Shown here: in pieces, positions 41,072 through 49,949 of the stretch
Layout of the letters: every line of letters begins with the position of its first letter
Numbering within the stretch: position 1 is the stretch's first letter
Source: Pseudomonas sp. efr-133-TYG-5
GTDB lineage: Bacteria > Pseudomonadota > Gammaproteobacteria > Pseudomonadales > Pseudomonadaceae
Direction of reading: 5' to 3'
Length of the DNA: 64,000 nt
Assembly (NCBI RefSeq): GCF_030209175.1
Contig: NZ_JARVSM010000001.1
Coordinates: 992,001 to 1,056,000 of the forward strand
Program-made: the position numbers and the translations under genes
The notes under the pieces: model-generated
The model's database searches: none
Seen by the model: the letters and a program-made list of their open reading frames with translations, nothing else
What the model was told of the DNA's origin: nothing

Positions 41072-42457
41072 ATGACCCGTTCGACGCTCGGCGATTCTCA
41101 GGACTTCCACGTGTTCATCGATGCCTATCGCCGTGAGTACCCGGACGATGTGCTGACCCTCACCCAAACCGTTTCTGCCGATCAGGACGTCACTGCCCTG
41201 GTCGATGCCCTCGCCGCGCAGGGGCGCGATCCGTTGCTGATCTGCACCCAGGTCGGCAACCTCGGCGTGCCGGTGGCGACCAATCTGTTCGCTTCGCGGA
41301 CCCGCATCGCCCGCCTGTTCGGGGTAACGCCGGGGCAGCTTCACGAAACCTTCCAGACCCGCGCCAACCAGCCCATCGCGCCGCGCTACGTGGCAAGCGG
41401 ACCGATCCTCGATGAGGTATTCGAAGGCGAGGCACTGGACCTGGCGCTGCTGCCGATGCTCAAGCATTTCGACAGCGATCGCGGTCCGTACATCACCAAC
41501 GCGATCATCATCGCCGAGGACCCGCTGACCGGCATCGCCAACATGAGTTACCACCGCTCGATGCGCCATGCGCGCCAGGCGTTGGCCACCAGTCTGCACT
41601 CGCGCGGCCACCTGTGGCGGATGCTGCAGACCGCCCGTGAACGCGGCGAAGAATTGCGTGTGGCCATGGTGATCGGCGCCCATCCGCTGTTCATGCTCGC
41701 GGCCGCCGCACGCCTGCCCTACGGCAGCGATGAACGCGCCGTGGCCGGCGGCCTGTTCGGGGCACCGCTGGAGCTGGTCAAGACCCCGCGCTACGGCATC
41801 GGCGTGCCGGCCTACGCCGAGTTCGTCCTCGAAGGCGCCATCGATCCGGCGGCCTACGCCGAAGAAGGCCCGTTCGGTGAGTTCAGCGGCTATTCCTCGG
41901 ATCGCTCGACCAACAACGTGCTGCGTGTCGACACCCTGCTGCGGCGCAAGGATGCCTGGCTGGTGGACGTGATGGGCGGCCGCTACGCCGAGCACCTGAC
42001 TCTGGCGCGCCTGCCCCGTGAGGCGGAAATGAGCGAGAAGCTCAAGGCACGTTTCCCCGCAGTGACCGCCGTGCACTATCCGAATTCCGGCACCCACTTT
42101 CATTGCTACGTGGCGCTGGATCAGAGCCGCGACGGCGAGGCGCGGCAGATCATGCTGGCCCTGCTCGGCTGGGATCCCTACCTGAAAAGCGTGATCGCGG
42201 TGGACAGCGATATCGACATCAGCGACGACAGCCAGGTGTTGTGGGCGCTGGCCACGCATTTCCAGCCGCATCTGGACCTGTTCATGATCGACGGCCTGCC
42301 CGGCAGTCCGCTGGATCCGTCGTCCTCGGTCAACGGCACCACCTCCCGCATGGGCCTGGATGCCACGCGCGGTTCAGGCTTCGACGGTATCAAGGCGCAG
42401 CTCGATGCGGCGGTGCTCGAACGCGCGCGGGCGTTGCTCAAAGGGCTGCCAGCATGA
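41072..42457 (+). CDS. UbiD family prenylated-FMN-dependent decarboxylase
   Basis: The 461-residue protein has UbiD family motifs: MSYHRSMRHARQ (the prFMN-contacting Arg region), IGAHPLFMLAAAA and EEGPFGEFSGYSS, which holds the catalytic Glu pair region. It uses prenylated FMN made by UbiX for reversible decarboxylation of an unsaturated or aromatic acid. It is not housekeeping UbiD (about 490 residues with a different N-terminus), and its stop overlaps the adjoining ubiX start (ATGA). The dedicated ubiX and amidohydrolase neighbours mark it as catabolic. Confidence 0.9.
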   Translation: MTRSTLGDSQDFHVFIDAYRREYPDDVLTLTQTVSADQDVTALVDALAAQGRDPLLICTQVGNLGVPVATNLFASRTRIARLFGVTPGQLHETFQTRANQPIAPRYVASGPILDEVFEGEALDLALLPMLKHFDSDRGPYITNAIIIAEDPLTGIANMSYHRSMRHARQALATSLHSRGHLWRMLQTARERGEELRVAMVIGAHPLFMLAAAARLPYGSDERAVAGGLFGAPLELVKTPRYGIGVPAYAEFVLEGAIDPAAYAEEGPFGEFSGYSSDRSTNNVLRVDTLLRRKDAWLVDVMGGRYAEHLTLARLPREAEMSEKLKARFPAVTAVHYPNSGTHFHCYVALDQSRDGEARQIMLALLGWDPYLKSVIAVDSDIDISDDSQVLWALATHFQPHLDLFMIDGLPGSPLDPSSSVNGTTSRMGLDATRGSGFDGIKAQLDAAVLERARALLKGLPA

Positions 42458-43083
42458 ATCGCCAACGGCTGGTGGTCGGCATCAGCGGCGCCTCCGGTTT
42501 TGTCTACGGCGTGCGTCTGCTGGAGTTACTGAGCGAACTGGACATCGAAAGTCACCTGGTCGTCAGCCGCGCCGCGCTGCTGACCATGGCCCACGAAACC
42601 GACTACAAACTGGCCGACGTCATTGCCCGCGCCAGCCACTATCACCGTGCCGATGACGTCGCCGCCGGTATCGCCAGCGGATCGTTCCGCTGCCTGGGCA
42701 TGGTGGTCGCACCGTGTTCGATGCGCACGCTGGCGGAGATCGCCTGCGGCACGTCCTCGGGACTGATCGGTCGCGCCGCCGACGTCACCCTAAAAGAGCG
42801 CCGCACCCTGGTGTTGATGGCCCGGGAAACGCCGCTGACCCTCGCCCACCTGCGCAACATGACCGCCGTCACCGAAATGGGCGGAATCATCGCGCCGCCG
42901 GTCCCGGCGTTCTATGCCCGCCCGGAGAACCTGGCGCAGATGGTCGACCACAGCCTTGGCCGCGTCCTCGACTTGTTCGGCCTGGATGCCGGTGTCGCCA
43001 CCCGCTGGAGAGAACACCCCGGCCCCTGTGGGAGCTGGCTTGCCAGCGAAAGCAATAGATCAGTCGGCATCACGGGTGAATGA
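42454..43083 (+). CDS. ubiX: UbiX-like flavin prenyltransferase with REP-derived C-terminal tail
   Basis: The core of about 189 residues is a normal flavin prenyltransferase: VVGISGASGFVYGVRLLELL, HLVVSRAA, VVAPCSMRTLAEIACGTSSGLIGRAADVTLKERRTLVLMARETPLTLAHLRNM and MGGIIAPPVPAFYARP. It makes prFMN for UbiD. The frame does not stop after the core: residues 190-209 (GPCGSWLASESNRSVGITGE) are encoded by a REP element that begins at 43023. The REP has thus replaced the native stop region, and the tail is an addition. The enzyme should still work because the C-terminus is at the surface in this family. Confidence 0.9.
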   Translation: MNRQRLVVGISGASGFVYGVRLLELLSELDIESHLVVSRAALLTMAHETDYKLADVIARASHYHRADDVAAGIASGSFRCLGMVVAPCSMRTLAEIACGTSSGLIGRAADVTLKERRTLVLMARETPLTLAHLRNMTAVTEMGGIIAPPVPAFYARPENLAQMVDHSLGRVLDLFGLDAGVATRWREHPGPCGSWLASESNRSVGITGE

Positions 43084-43118
43084 CACACCGCCATCGCTGG
43101 CAAGCCAGCTCCCACAGT
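43023..43118. repeat. REP pair overlapping the ubiX 3' end
   Basis: The copies at 43024-43052 (ccctgtgggagctggcttgcc) and 43090-43118 (inverse) flank the ubiX stop codon. The first copy is entirely coding. Confidence 0.85.
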
Positions 43119-43158
43119 TGATCGCACCCCGAGAAAAAACACAGGTAAGGAGCTCCAG

Positions 43159-44199
43159 ATGAACAGCCCATTCAACGCCCCAACCCCCAACACCAAAATC
43201 CCGGTCACCATCCTCACCGGCTTCCTCGGTGCCGGCAAAACCACCCTGCTCAACTACATCCTCAAAGAGAACCACGGACGCAAGATCGCGGTGATCGAAA
43301 ACGAGTTCGGCGAGGTCGGCATCGACGGCGACCTGGTGCTCAGTTCCGAGACCGAAGAGATCTACGAAATGGTCAACGGCTGCGTGTGCTGCACCGCCGA
43401 GGTTCGCGAGGACCTGGTGCGCATCGTCCGCGAACTGGTGGCGCGTCCGGTGCGCCTCGATCACATCCTGATCGAGACCAGCGGCCTCGCCGACCCGTAC
43501 CCGGTAGCCCAGAGTTTCTTCATCAACGACCCGATCGCCGAGGAAGTCGAACTCGATGCCATCGTGACCATGGTCGACGCCAGGCACATCGCCCAGCACC
43601 TGGAAGACCTGCAGCTCGATGGGGTCGACAATCAGGCGGTGGATCAAATCGTCTGTGCCGACCGCATCGTCATCAACAAGGTCGATCTGGTCAGCAGCGC
43701 CGAGGTGGAAGCCTTGCGCGGCAAGATCCGTGGCTTGAATGCCACGGCAGACCTGGTGACCTCGACCCACGCGCAAATCGACCTGACGAAAATCCTCGGT
43801 ATCGGCGCGTTCGAGTGCACGCAGAAGCTCATGGAAATCGGCGCTGAGCAGCACGATCACCATGACCACCACGATCATGAAGGGCCTGACCACGAACACG
43901 ACCCGAGCGTGTCGTCGGTGGGCATCGCCGTCGAAGGCGCGGTCGACCTGATGGCGTTCCACCGCTGGATCAGCGAGTTGCGCTCCTCCCAGGCCGACAA
44001 CCTGTACCGCATGAAAGGCGTGCTCGCCGTGGCCAACGAGGACCAGCGCTATGTGCTGCAGGGCGTGCACAGCCTGGTCGAGTTCCGCGCCTCGACCGCC
44101 TGGGGCACGGAGCCGCGTTCGAGCAAGATCGTGTTCATCGGCCGCGACCTGGATCGTGCGGCACTGAACCAGGGCTTTGCCGCCTGCCTGGCAGGCTGA
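43159..44199 (+). CDS. COG0523 (CobW/ZNG-type) metal chaperone GTPase
   Basis: The 346-residue protein has Walker A GFLGAGKTT, ENEFGEVGIDG (switch), the signature metal motif GCVCC, the NKVDL guanine motif and a histidine-rich insertion EQHDHHDHHDHEGPDHEHD at about residues 231-249, then the CobW C-terminal domain. COG0523 proteins of this type use GTP to deliver zinc or a related metal to client enzymes. Its place inside a cluster with several metal-dependent amidohydrolases makes those enzymes likely clients. I see no Zur box upstream, so cluster-linked rather than zinc-starvation control is likely. GGAG precedes the ATG. Confidence 0.9.
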   Translation: MNSPFNAPTPNTKIPVTILTGFLGAGKTTLLNYILKENHGRKIAVIENEFGEVGIDGDLVLSSETEEIYEMVNGCVCCTAEVREDLVRIVRELVARPVRLDHILIETSGLADPYPVAQSFFINDPIAEEVELDAIVTMVDARHIAQHLEDLQLDGVDNQAVDQIVCADRIVINKVDLVSSAEVEALRGKIRGLNATADLVTSTHAQIDLTKILGIGAFECTQKLMEIGAEQHDHHDHHDHEGPDHEHDPSVSSVGIAVEGAVDLMAFHRWISELRSSQADNLYRMKGVLAVANEDQRYVLQGVHSLVEFRASTAWGTEPRSSKIVFIGRDLDRAALNQGFAACLAG

Positions 44200-44273
44200 A
44201 CAAGGCATCGGAGCCGGTGGATGGCGGTTCCGCGCACGAATGACTGATGCCAGATTTTTTGCCCAACACAAAA

Positions 44274-44350
44274 CCTGTGGGAGCTGGCTTGCCGGTTGAT
44301 AAAGGTGGTGACTGCTAAATCGCCATCCCTGGCAAGCCAGCACCCACAGG
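44274..44350. repeat. REP pair, degenerate
   Basis: A copy at 44274-44298 (acctgtgggagctggcttgcc) and an inverse at 44328-44350 (ctggcaagccagcacccaca) lie between the COG0523 gene and the permease gene. Both carry mismatches to the consensus. Confidence 0.75.
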
Positions 44351-44429
44351 GTTGCACTGTGTTCCTGAGGTGCGCGGCATCAGACGAATACCCCTCTCTA
44401 CCGCATAAAAACAGCCAGAGGTGTTTCCC

Positions 44430-45785
44430 ATGTCGTCAGCCACTCCTTCCTCCACCGTGCATCCCGTTGACCGCGTTCTGCCGGTGCGCCAGATGCTCAC
44501 CCTCGGCCTGCAACACATGGCCGTCTCGTACATCGGCGCCATCGCCGTGCCGTTGATTGTCGCCAGTGCCCTGAAGATGTCCCACGCCGACACCGTGGTG
44601 CTGATCAGCACCACGCTGTTCTGCTCCGGCATCGCCACCCTGCTGCAAACCGTCGGCTTCTGGAAATTCGGCGTGCGCCTGCCGATTCTGCAAGGCGTGG
44701 CGTTCAGCAGCGTCGGCCCGGTGATTGCCATCGGCAGCAACCCCGAGGTGGGGTTTGCCGGGATCTGCGGGGCCGTGATCGGTGCCGGTATCTTCACCCT
44801 GCTGATGGCGCCCTTCGTCGGCCGATTACGGCGGTTTTTCCCCCCGGTGGTCACCGGCTGCATCGTCACGGTGATCGGCTTGCAGCTGTTCCCGATTGCC
44901 TACGAATGGGTCGGCGGCGGGCGCAACGCGAGCAACTTCGGCGCCCCGGCCTTTCTCGCGGTGGCGGTGGTGGTGCTGCTGACCATTCTGCTGGTCAATC
45001 GCTATGGCAGTCCGCTGCTGCGCAACATGGCGGTGCTGGTGGGCATGCTGGTCGGTGCGGGTCTGGCCTACGGTCTGGGCATGGGCAATTTCCACAGCGT
45101 CGAAGAGGCGCCCTGGCTGACCGTGCCCTACCCGTTCTACTTCGGCCTGCCGACGTTCAGCCTGATCCCCATCGCCACCATGGTGGTGGTGATGATTGTG
45201 CAGATGGTCGAGTCGATGGGGCTGTTCGTGGCCATTGGCGACATCGTCGACAAACCGGTGGAAGACCAACAGGTGATCAACGGCCTGCGCGCCAATGGCC
45301 TGGCCAGCACCATCGCCGGGATGTTCGCGGCATTCCCGTTCATCGCCTTCATGGAAAACGTCGGCCTGGTGATCCTGACCGGTGTGCGCAGCCGTTGGGT
45401 GGTGGCGGTCAGTGGCTTGCTGATGTGCCTGATCGCGCTGGTGCCCAAGGCCGGGGCGATCATCGCGTCGATGCCGACAGCGGCGCTGGGCGGTGCCGGC
45501 ATCGCGATGTTCGGCGTGGTCGCCGCGGCCGGCATCCAGACCCTGGCCAAGGTCGACTACGAACGCAATCGCTACAACGTGCTGATCGTCGGTTTCACCA
45601 TCGCCGCGGCGCTGGTACCGGTGCTCGCGCCGACCCTGTTCAAACAAATGCCCGAGTGGTCACAGCCGTTCCTGCACAGCAGCGTGGTCATCGCCTGCCT
45701 GGTGTCAGTGCTGCTCAACGCGGCGCTCAACGGCGTCAGCGTGCCAGAAACCACAACCGGCAAATCCGCCTCGCACACCCTCTGA
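44430..45785 (+). CDS. NCS2 family nucleobase:cation symporter (xanthine/uracil permease type)
   Basis: The 451-residue protein has about 12-14 membrane segments and the nucleobase-ascorbate transporter features: LTLGLQHMAVSYIGAIAVPLIV near the N-terminus, and the substrate region VQMVESMGLFVAIGDIVDKP corresponding to the QxxE/SxG motif of XanQ/UacT proteins. It should import a purine-like or related N-heterocycle with H+ or Na+. The gene ends 13 bases before the deaminase gene, so transport and deamination of one compound is likely. GAGG lies eight bases before the ATG at 44430. Confidence 0.9.
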   Translation: MSSATPSSTVHPVDRVLPVRQMLTLGLQHMAVSYIGAIAVPLIVASALKMSHADTVVLISTTLFCSGIATLLQTVGFWKFGVRLPILQGVAFSSVGPVIAIGSNPEVGFAGICGAVIGAGIFTLLMAPFVGRLRRFFPPVVTGCIVTVIGLQLFPIAYEWVGGGRNASNFGAPAFLAVAVVVLLTILLVNRYGSPLLRNMAVLVGMLVGAGLAYGLGMGNFHSVEEAPWLTVPYPFYFGLPTFSLIPIATMVVVMIVQMVESMGLFVAIGDIVDKPVEDQQVINGLRANGLASTIAGMFAAFPFIAFMENVGLVILTGVRSRWVVAVSGLLMCLIALVPKAGAIIASMPTAALGGAGIAMFGVVAAAGIQTLAKVDYERNRYNVLIVGFTIAAALVPVLAPTLFKQMPEWSQPFLHSSVVIACLVSVLLNAALNGVSVPETTTGKSASHTL

Positions 45786-45798
45786 CTGGAGCCTGCCC

Positions 45799-47187
45799 AT
45801 GACTCAACTTCAAAACATCCTGATCAAAAACCCGGTCGCGGTGATGACCGGCCTGCGCGGCCCGAGTGCCCGGGCCGGTGCAGTGGACATTCGCGTGGTC
45901 AACGGACGCATCGCCGCCATGGCCGCCAACCTCGACGCGCAACCCGGCGAACGGGTCATCGATGCGCGCAACTGTGTGGTCTATCCGGGCTGGATCAACA
46001 CCCACCATCACCTGTTCCAGAACCTGCTCAAAGCCGTGCCCGAAGGTTTGAATCAGGATCTGCAGGGTTGGCTGGCGAGCGTGCCCTACCCGCGTCTGAA
46101 CCGCTTCACCCCGCCACTGGCGCGGATCGCCGCACGCCTGGGCATGGTCGAGATGCTGCTGTCCGGCGTCACCACCTGCGCCGATCATCACTACCTTTAC
46201 CACGCACACGGCAGCACCGAGACCGGCGACCTGCTGTTCGACCTGGCCGAAGATTTCGGCCTGCGTTTCGTGCTGTGCCGCGGTGGCGCACTGGAATCGG
46301 CCAGCGCGCATCCGGGCTTCTCGAAAACCGCGCTGCAACCGGAAAGCCTCGAGCAAATGGTCGGCGACATCGAGCGCCTGAAATCGCGCTATCACCAGGA
46401 CATCCCAGACGCCCTGCGCCGGGTCGTTGTCGCACCCACCACGCCGACCTTCTCGCTACCGCCGACCCTGCTGCGCGAACTGGCGCACACCGCGCGCGGC
46501 CTCGGTCTGCGCCTGCACACGCACCTGTCGGAAACGCAGAACTACGTGAATTTCTGCCGCGACAAGTACAACTGCCTGCCGGTGGAATTCGTCGCCGAAC
46601 ACGAATGGCTCGGCCCCGATGTGTGGTTCGCCCACGCCGTGCACCTGCAACCCGGCGAAATCCGCATGCTCGCGCAAACCGGCACGGGCATTTCACACTG
46701 CCCGGTGAGCAACGCGCGCCTGGGCAGCGGCGTCGCCCCGGTGCCGCAAATGTTCGATGCCGGCGTGCCGATCTCACTCGGCGTCGACGGCGTGGCGTCC
46801 AACGAATCCGGAAGCATGGTCGGCGAAGCCAACACCGCGTGGCTGCTGCACCGCGCCGAACAAGGTGCTGCCGCCACCACCGCCGAAGATGTGATCCACT
46901 GGGGCACGGCGGGCGGTGCGCAGGTGTTGGGACTGGGCGCGGTCGGTACGCTGGAAGTCGGCCAGGCAGCGGATCTGGTGATCTACAGCCTCGACCATCC
47001 ACGCTTCTTCGGCTTCCACGACCGCGCCGTTGCACCGGTGGTGGCCGGCGAACCGATCACGGTGAAATACAGCCTGGTGGGCGGACGGATCGTGGTCGAT
47101 AACGGCGTGATACCGGGGCTGGACATCGAGCGCATGCGCGCCGAAGCGTGGGAGGGTGTGCAGGCGATGATGAACGTCGACGATTGA
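45799..47187 (+). CDS. 8-oxoguanine deaminase-type amidohydrolase
   Basis: The 462-residue enzyme belongs to the Atz/Trz amidohydrolases: NTHHHLFQNL (HxH), LHTHLSETQNYVNFC (third His region), VWFAHAVHL, and SLGVDGVASNESGSM with the conserved Asp. Within that family it most resembles the 8-oxoguanine deaminase group characterised in P. aeruginosa (Pa0142); isoxanthopterin and hydroxydechloroatrazine hydrolases are close relatives. It replaces an amino group of an N-heteroaromatic ring by OH. It is coupled to the NCS2 permease upstream and should need one zinc or iron ion. Confidence 0.87.
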   Translation: MTQLQNILIKNPVAVMTGLRGPSARAGAVDIRVVNGRIAAMAANLDAQPGERVIDARNCVVYPGWINTHHHLFQNLLKAVPEGLNQDLQGWLASVPYPRLNRFTPPLARIAARLGMVEMLLSGVTTCADHHYLYHAHGSTETGDLLFDLAEDFGLRFVLCRGGALESASAHPGFSKTALQPESLEQMVGDIERLKSRYHQDIPDALRRVVVAPTTPTFSLPPTLLRELAHTARGLGLRLHTHLSETQNYVNFCRDKYNCLPVEFVAEHEWLGPDVWFAHAVHLQPGEIRMLAQTGTGISHCPVSNARLGSGVAPVPQMFDAGVPISLGVDGVASNESGSMVGEANTAWLLHRAEQGAAATTAEDVIHWGTAGGAQVLGLGAVGTLEVGQAADLVIYSLDHPRFFGFHDRAVAPVVAGEPITVKYSLVGGRIVVDNGVIPGLDIERMRAEAWEGVQAMMNVDD

Positions 47188-47212
47188 CCGCGGATCCCCC
47201 TGCAAGACAAAA

Positions 47213-47304
47213 CCCTGTGGGAGCTGGCTTGCCAGCGAACGCGGACTGTCAGGCAATACAGCCGTGACTGACCAACCGTTATCGCTGGCAAGCTAGCTCC
47301 CACA
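47213..47304. repeat. REP pair
   Basis: Inverted copies lie at 47213-47243 (ccctgtgggagctggcttgcc) and 47278-47304 (gttatcgctggcaagctagct), downstream of the deaminase gene. Confidence 0.8.
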
Positions 47305-47407
47305 AAAAGAGAGTCATTCGCGTACCCGAGTTTTGTCGACTAAGGTTAAGCCCTCATCGGATTGAGCCCCTGCCAGCGCCACCGGGCTCTTGATCAAGGA
47401 GAGACTG

Positions 47408-47617
47408 ATGACGTCGCGTCGCAACATCGAACAGACCTATCGCACCTGGTCCAGCCCGATTCTGCTCGAGCTGAAAAAGCGCGAACACCAAATGGCGCCG
47501 GTCGAGCGTCAGGCCCTGGAGAATGTTTTGCTCGAACGACGGTTGCTGGATCTGGGCAACCCGAGCGGCCCTGACCGACGCCAGGGCCCTGCTGGCAGGA
47601 ATGACCGTCCAGGTTGA
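47408..47617 (+). CDS. Small basic protein of unknown function
   Basis: The 69-residue product MTSRRNIEQTYRTWSSPILLELKKREHQ is highly charged and probably all-helical, with a second helix QMAPVERQALENVLLERRLLDLG and a polar tail. It is supported as a real gene by an excellent AAGGAG six to seven bases before the ATG. No domain is recognised. It ends nine bases from the convergent DHH gene. Confidence 0.6.
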   Translation: MTSRRNIEQTYRTWSSPILLELKKREHQMAPVERQALENVLLERRLLDLGNPSGPDRRQGPAGRNDRPG

Positions 47618-47625
47618 TCAGCGCA

Positions 47626-48552
47626 TCAGGCCGGGTTGAGGTTCAGCCCCAGCTGCAACAGTTCTTTGCGCAGCCGCGAAGGTTTCACCACAGCCATTGC
47701 CGACTGCCATTGCAGCGGCAACAAGCTATTCAACTTCTGCTGGCTGACCATTGGCCCAGCCAGCAGACAACTCTGGCCGTCACGGATGCCGATGACGTTG
47801 AGCACCCAGTCGTCACCCTGCCCGGCCATCCATTGGCAGATCTCGTTGCGCTGCTCGCGGATCAATCCGTCGGCATCCCACACCGTCATCTGTGCGAAAA
47901 CCGCCGGTAGGTTGCTGTCCGGTTTGAAGCGTTTCAGATCCGCCGCCAACGCGGCATGCAGATCTGACTCGATGGCTGCCTGACATTCGAGGAAATACTG
48001 CTCGGGCCAGTTCGCCGGCAGCCTCGCCTGCCGCGCCAACAAGTCATAGGCGCGAACATCCAGTTCGGTGGTCATTTGCCCGCTGAAGTGGAGTGTGTTG
48101 TCGAGGATCGCCGTGGCCAGCAATGCCGCGCTTTGCTGGCTGATTCGCCAAAGCAGACCGGCGGCTTGCCAGCGCTGAAATATCAGTGTCGCCGCCGCGC
48201 CAATCGGGCGGATATCGGCGGCTGAACCCAGGCGTTCATCCCAGTAGCGTTCAAAACCGGGGTGATGGTCGATAACCTCCACCACCTGTTCGAGCACCAC
48301 CAATGGGTCGAAATGCTGATAGTCGGACACGTCGACCAGGACGAATTCGTCGTTGGCCTGCGGGGTGTATGGGTGGAAAGTAGCGCGCCAACTCAGGACG
48401 CTCGGCGACACGCTGCGGTTCGCTGCTGCGCTACTGACGGCGCGGGCGGAAATGCCTTGCAGATTGAGCAACTCGGCGTAGGCGATGCAGCAGGCGTAGG
48501 CGTCGATGTCCAGATACGCCGAGCCTGAGGTGATGACTTTGATGGGCGACAT
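47626..48552 (-). CDS. DHH family phosphoesterase-like protein
   Basis: The 308-residue protein has the DHH-type core: VITSGSAYLDIDAYACCIAYAEL at the N-terminus (aspartates of motif I), FVLVDVSDYQHF (motif II) and VIDHHPGFE (motif III, DHHP), then LIFQRWQAAG and ILDNTLHFSG, where the last resembles motif IV of family II pyrophosphatases. The spacing fits family II inorganic pyrophosphatase or exopolyphosphatase-like members, but it lacks the full DHHA2 signature. Substrate unknown. Confidence 0.8.
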   Translation of the reverse strand: MSPIKVITSGSAYLDIDAYACCIAYAELLNLQGISARAVSSAAANRSVSPSVLSWRATFHPYTPQANDEFVLVDVSDYQHFDPLVVLEQVVEVIDHHPGFERYWDERLGSAADIRPIGAAATLIFQRWQAAGLLWRISQQSAALLATAILDNTLHFSGQMTTELDVRAYDLLARQARLPANWPEQYFLECQAAIESDLHAALAADLKRFKPDSNLPAVFAQMTVWDADGLIREQRNEICQWMAGQGDDWVLNVIGIRDGQSCLLAGPMVSQQKLNSLLPLQWQSAMAVVKPSRLRKELLQLGLNLNPA

Positions 48553-48614
48553 TGCGCGTCCCTGACTTCCTTTTCCGGGGCGGCAACGTCGCACGAACAG
48601 ATGACAGTTTGAAG

Positions 48615-49898
48615 TCAGGCCGCGCGCTGCCCTCCCGCTACTGCCGCCGAAGCCGCCAGCATCGCCCGCAACAGCACCGCGCACCCCGCCGCCAGATCAT
48701 CCGGTGCGGCATTTTCGATTTCGTTATGGCTGATGCCGCCTTCGCACGGTACGAAGATCATCCCGGCCGGGCCGAGTTCGGCGAGGAAGATCGCGTCGTG
48801 GCCGGCGCCGCTGACGATGTCCATGTGCGACAGGCCCAGGCCTTTCGCCGCGCCACGCACCGCGTCGACGCAGCCCTTTTCGAAGTACAGCGGCGGGAAG
48901 TCGGCGGTCGGGGTCAGTTCAAAGGTCAGGCCGTGCTCTTCACAGGTCGCCTCGATGACTTGTTTCACCTCGCTGATCATCGAATCCAGCCGCTCCGGTT
49001 GCAGGTGGCGGAAGTCGAGGGTCATGCGCACTTCGCCGGGGATGACGTTGCGCGAGCCGGGGTAGGCCTGCAGGCAGCCGACGGTGCCGCAGGCGTGAGG
49101 TTGATGGCCGAGAGCGGCGCGGTTGACTGCACCGACAATTACCGAGGCGCCGACCAGGGCGTCCTTGCGCAGGTGCATCGGGGTCGGACCAGCGTGGGCT
49201 TCGACACCGCGCAGTTTCAGGTCGAACCACTTCTGCCCCAGAGCGCCGAGCACTACGCCGATGGTTTTCTTCTCGTCTTCGAGAATCGGTCCTTGTTCGA
49301 TGTGTGCTTCGAAATAGGCACCGACCGGGTGCCCGCTGACCTTGCGAGACCCGGCGTAACCGATGGCATTGAGCGCCTCGCCGACGCTGACGCCTTCGGC
49401 ATCGACCTTGGCCAGGGTCTCTTCCAGGGTGAATTTTTCCGCGAACACCCCCGAGCCCATCATGCACGGGGCGAAGCGCGAGCCTTCTTCGTTGGTCCAG
49501 ACCACCACTTCCAGCGGCGCTTCGGTTTCCACGCCGAGGTCATTGAGGGTGCGCAGCACTTCGACCCCGGCCAGCACGCCGAAGCAGCCGTCGAACTTGC
49601 CGCCGGTGGGCTGGGTGTCGATGTGGCTGCCGGTCATCACCGGCGGCAGGTCCGGATTGCGCCCCCGGCGGCGGGCGAAGATGTTGCCGACCTCATCGAC
49701 GGTGACGCTGCAGCCGGCGTCCTTGCACCACTGCACGAACAGGTCGCGGGCCTGGCGGTCGAGGTCGGTCAGGGCCAGGCGACAGACCCCGCCCTTGACC
49801 GTGGCACCGAGTTTGGCCAGTTCCATGAGCGAGGCCCACAGGCGGTCGCGATTGATATGCTGATGGGTCGATTGCAGAACGTCTACGGCTGCGTTCAT
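48615..49898 (-). CDS. M20 family Zn-dependent carbamoyl amidohydrolase (beta-ureidopropionase/allantoate-type)
   Basis: The 427-residue protein is an M20-type dizinc hydrolase: GSHIDTQPTGGKFDGCFGVLAGVEVLRTL (metal-ligand His and Asp), WTNEEGSRFAP (catalytic Glu), AHIEQGP and GAGHDAIFLA. This is the hydantoinase/carbamoylase family (HyuC, AllC, beta-ureidopropionase). Beside dihydropyrimidinase and PreTA it most likely hydrolyses N-carbamoyl-beta-alanine, the last step of reductive uracil breakdown. GAGGAG precedes the ATG. The permease gene lies upstream on the same strand, with a REP pair between. Confidence 0.9.
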   Translation of the reverse strand: MNAAVDVLQSTHQHINRDRLWASLMELAKLGATVKGGVCRLALTDLDRQARDLFVQWCKDAGCSVTVDEVGNIFARRRGRNPDLPPVMTGSHIDTQPTGGKFDGCFGVLAGVEVLRTLNDLGVETEAPLEVVVWTNEEGSRFAPCMMGSGVFAEKFTLEETLAKVDAEGVSVGEALNAIGYAGSRKVSGHPVGAYFEAHIEQGPILEDEKKTIGVVLGALGQKWFDLKLRGVEAHAGPTPMHLRKDALVGASVIVGAVNRAALGHQPHACGTVGCLQAYPGSRNVIPGEVRMTLDFRHLQPERLDSMISEVKQVIEATCEEHGLTFELTPTADFPPLYFEKGCVDAVRGAAKGLGLSHMDIVSGAGHDAIFLAELGPAGMIFVPCEGGISHNEIENAAPDDLAAGCAVLLRAMLAASAAVAGGQRAA

Positions 49899-49949
49899 GG
49901 GGATCTCCTCAGGCAGTTTCTTATGGTATTTCTGTGGTGTTTTCCAGGC

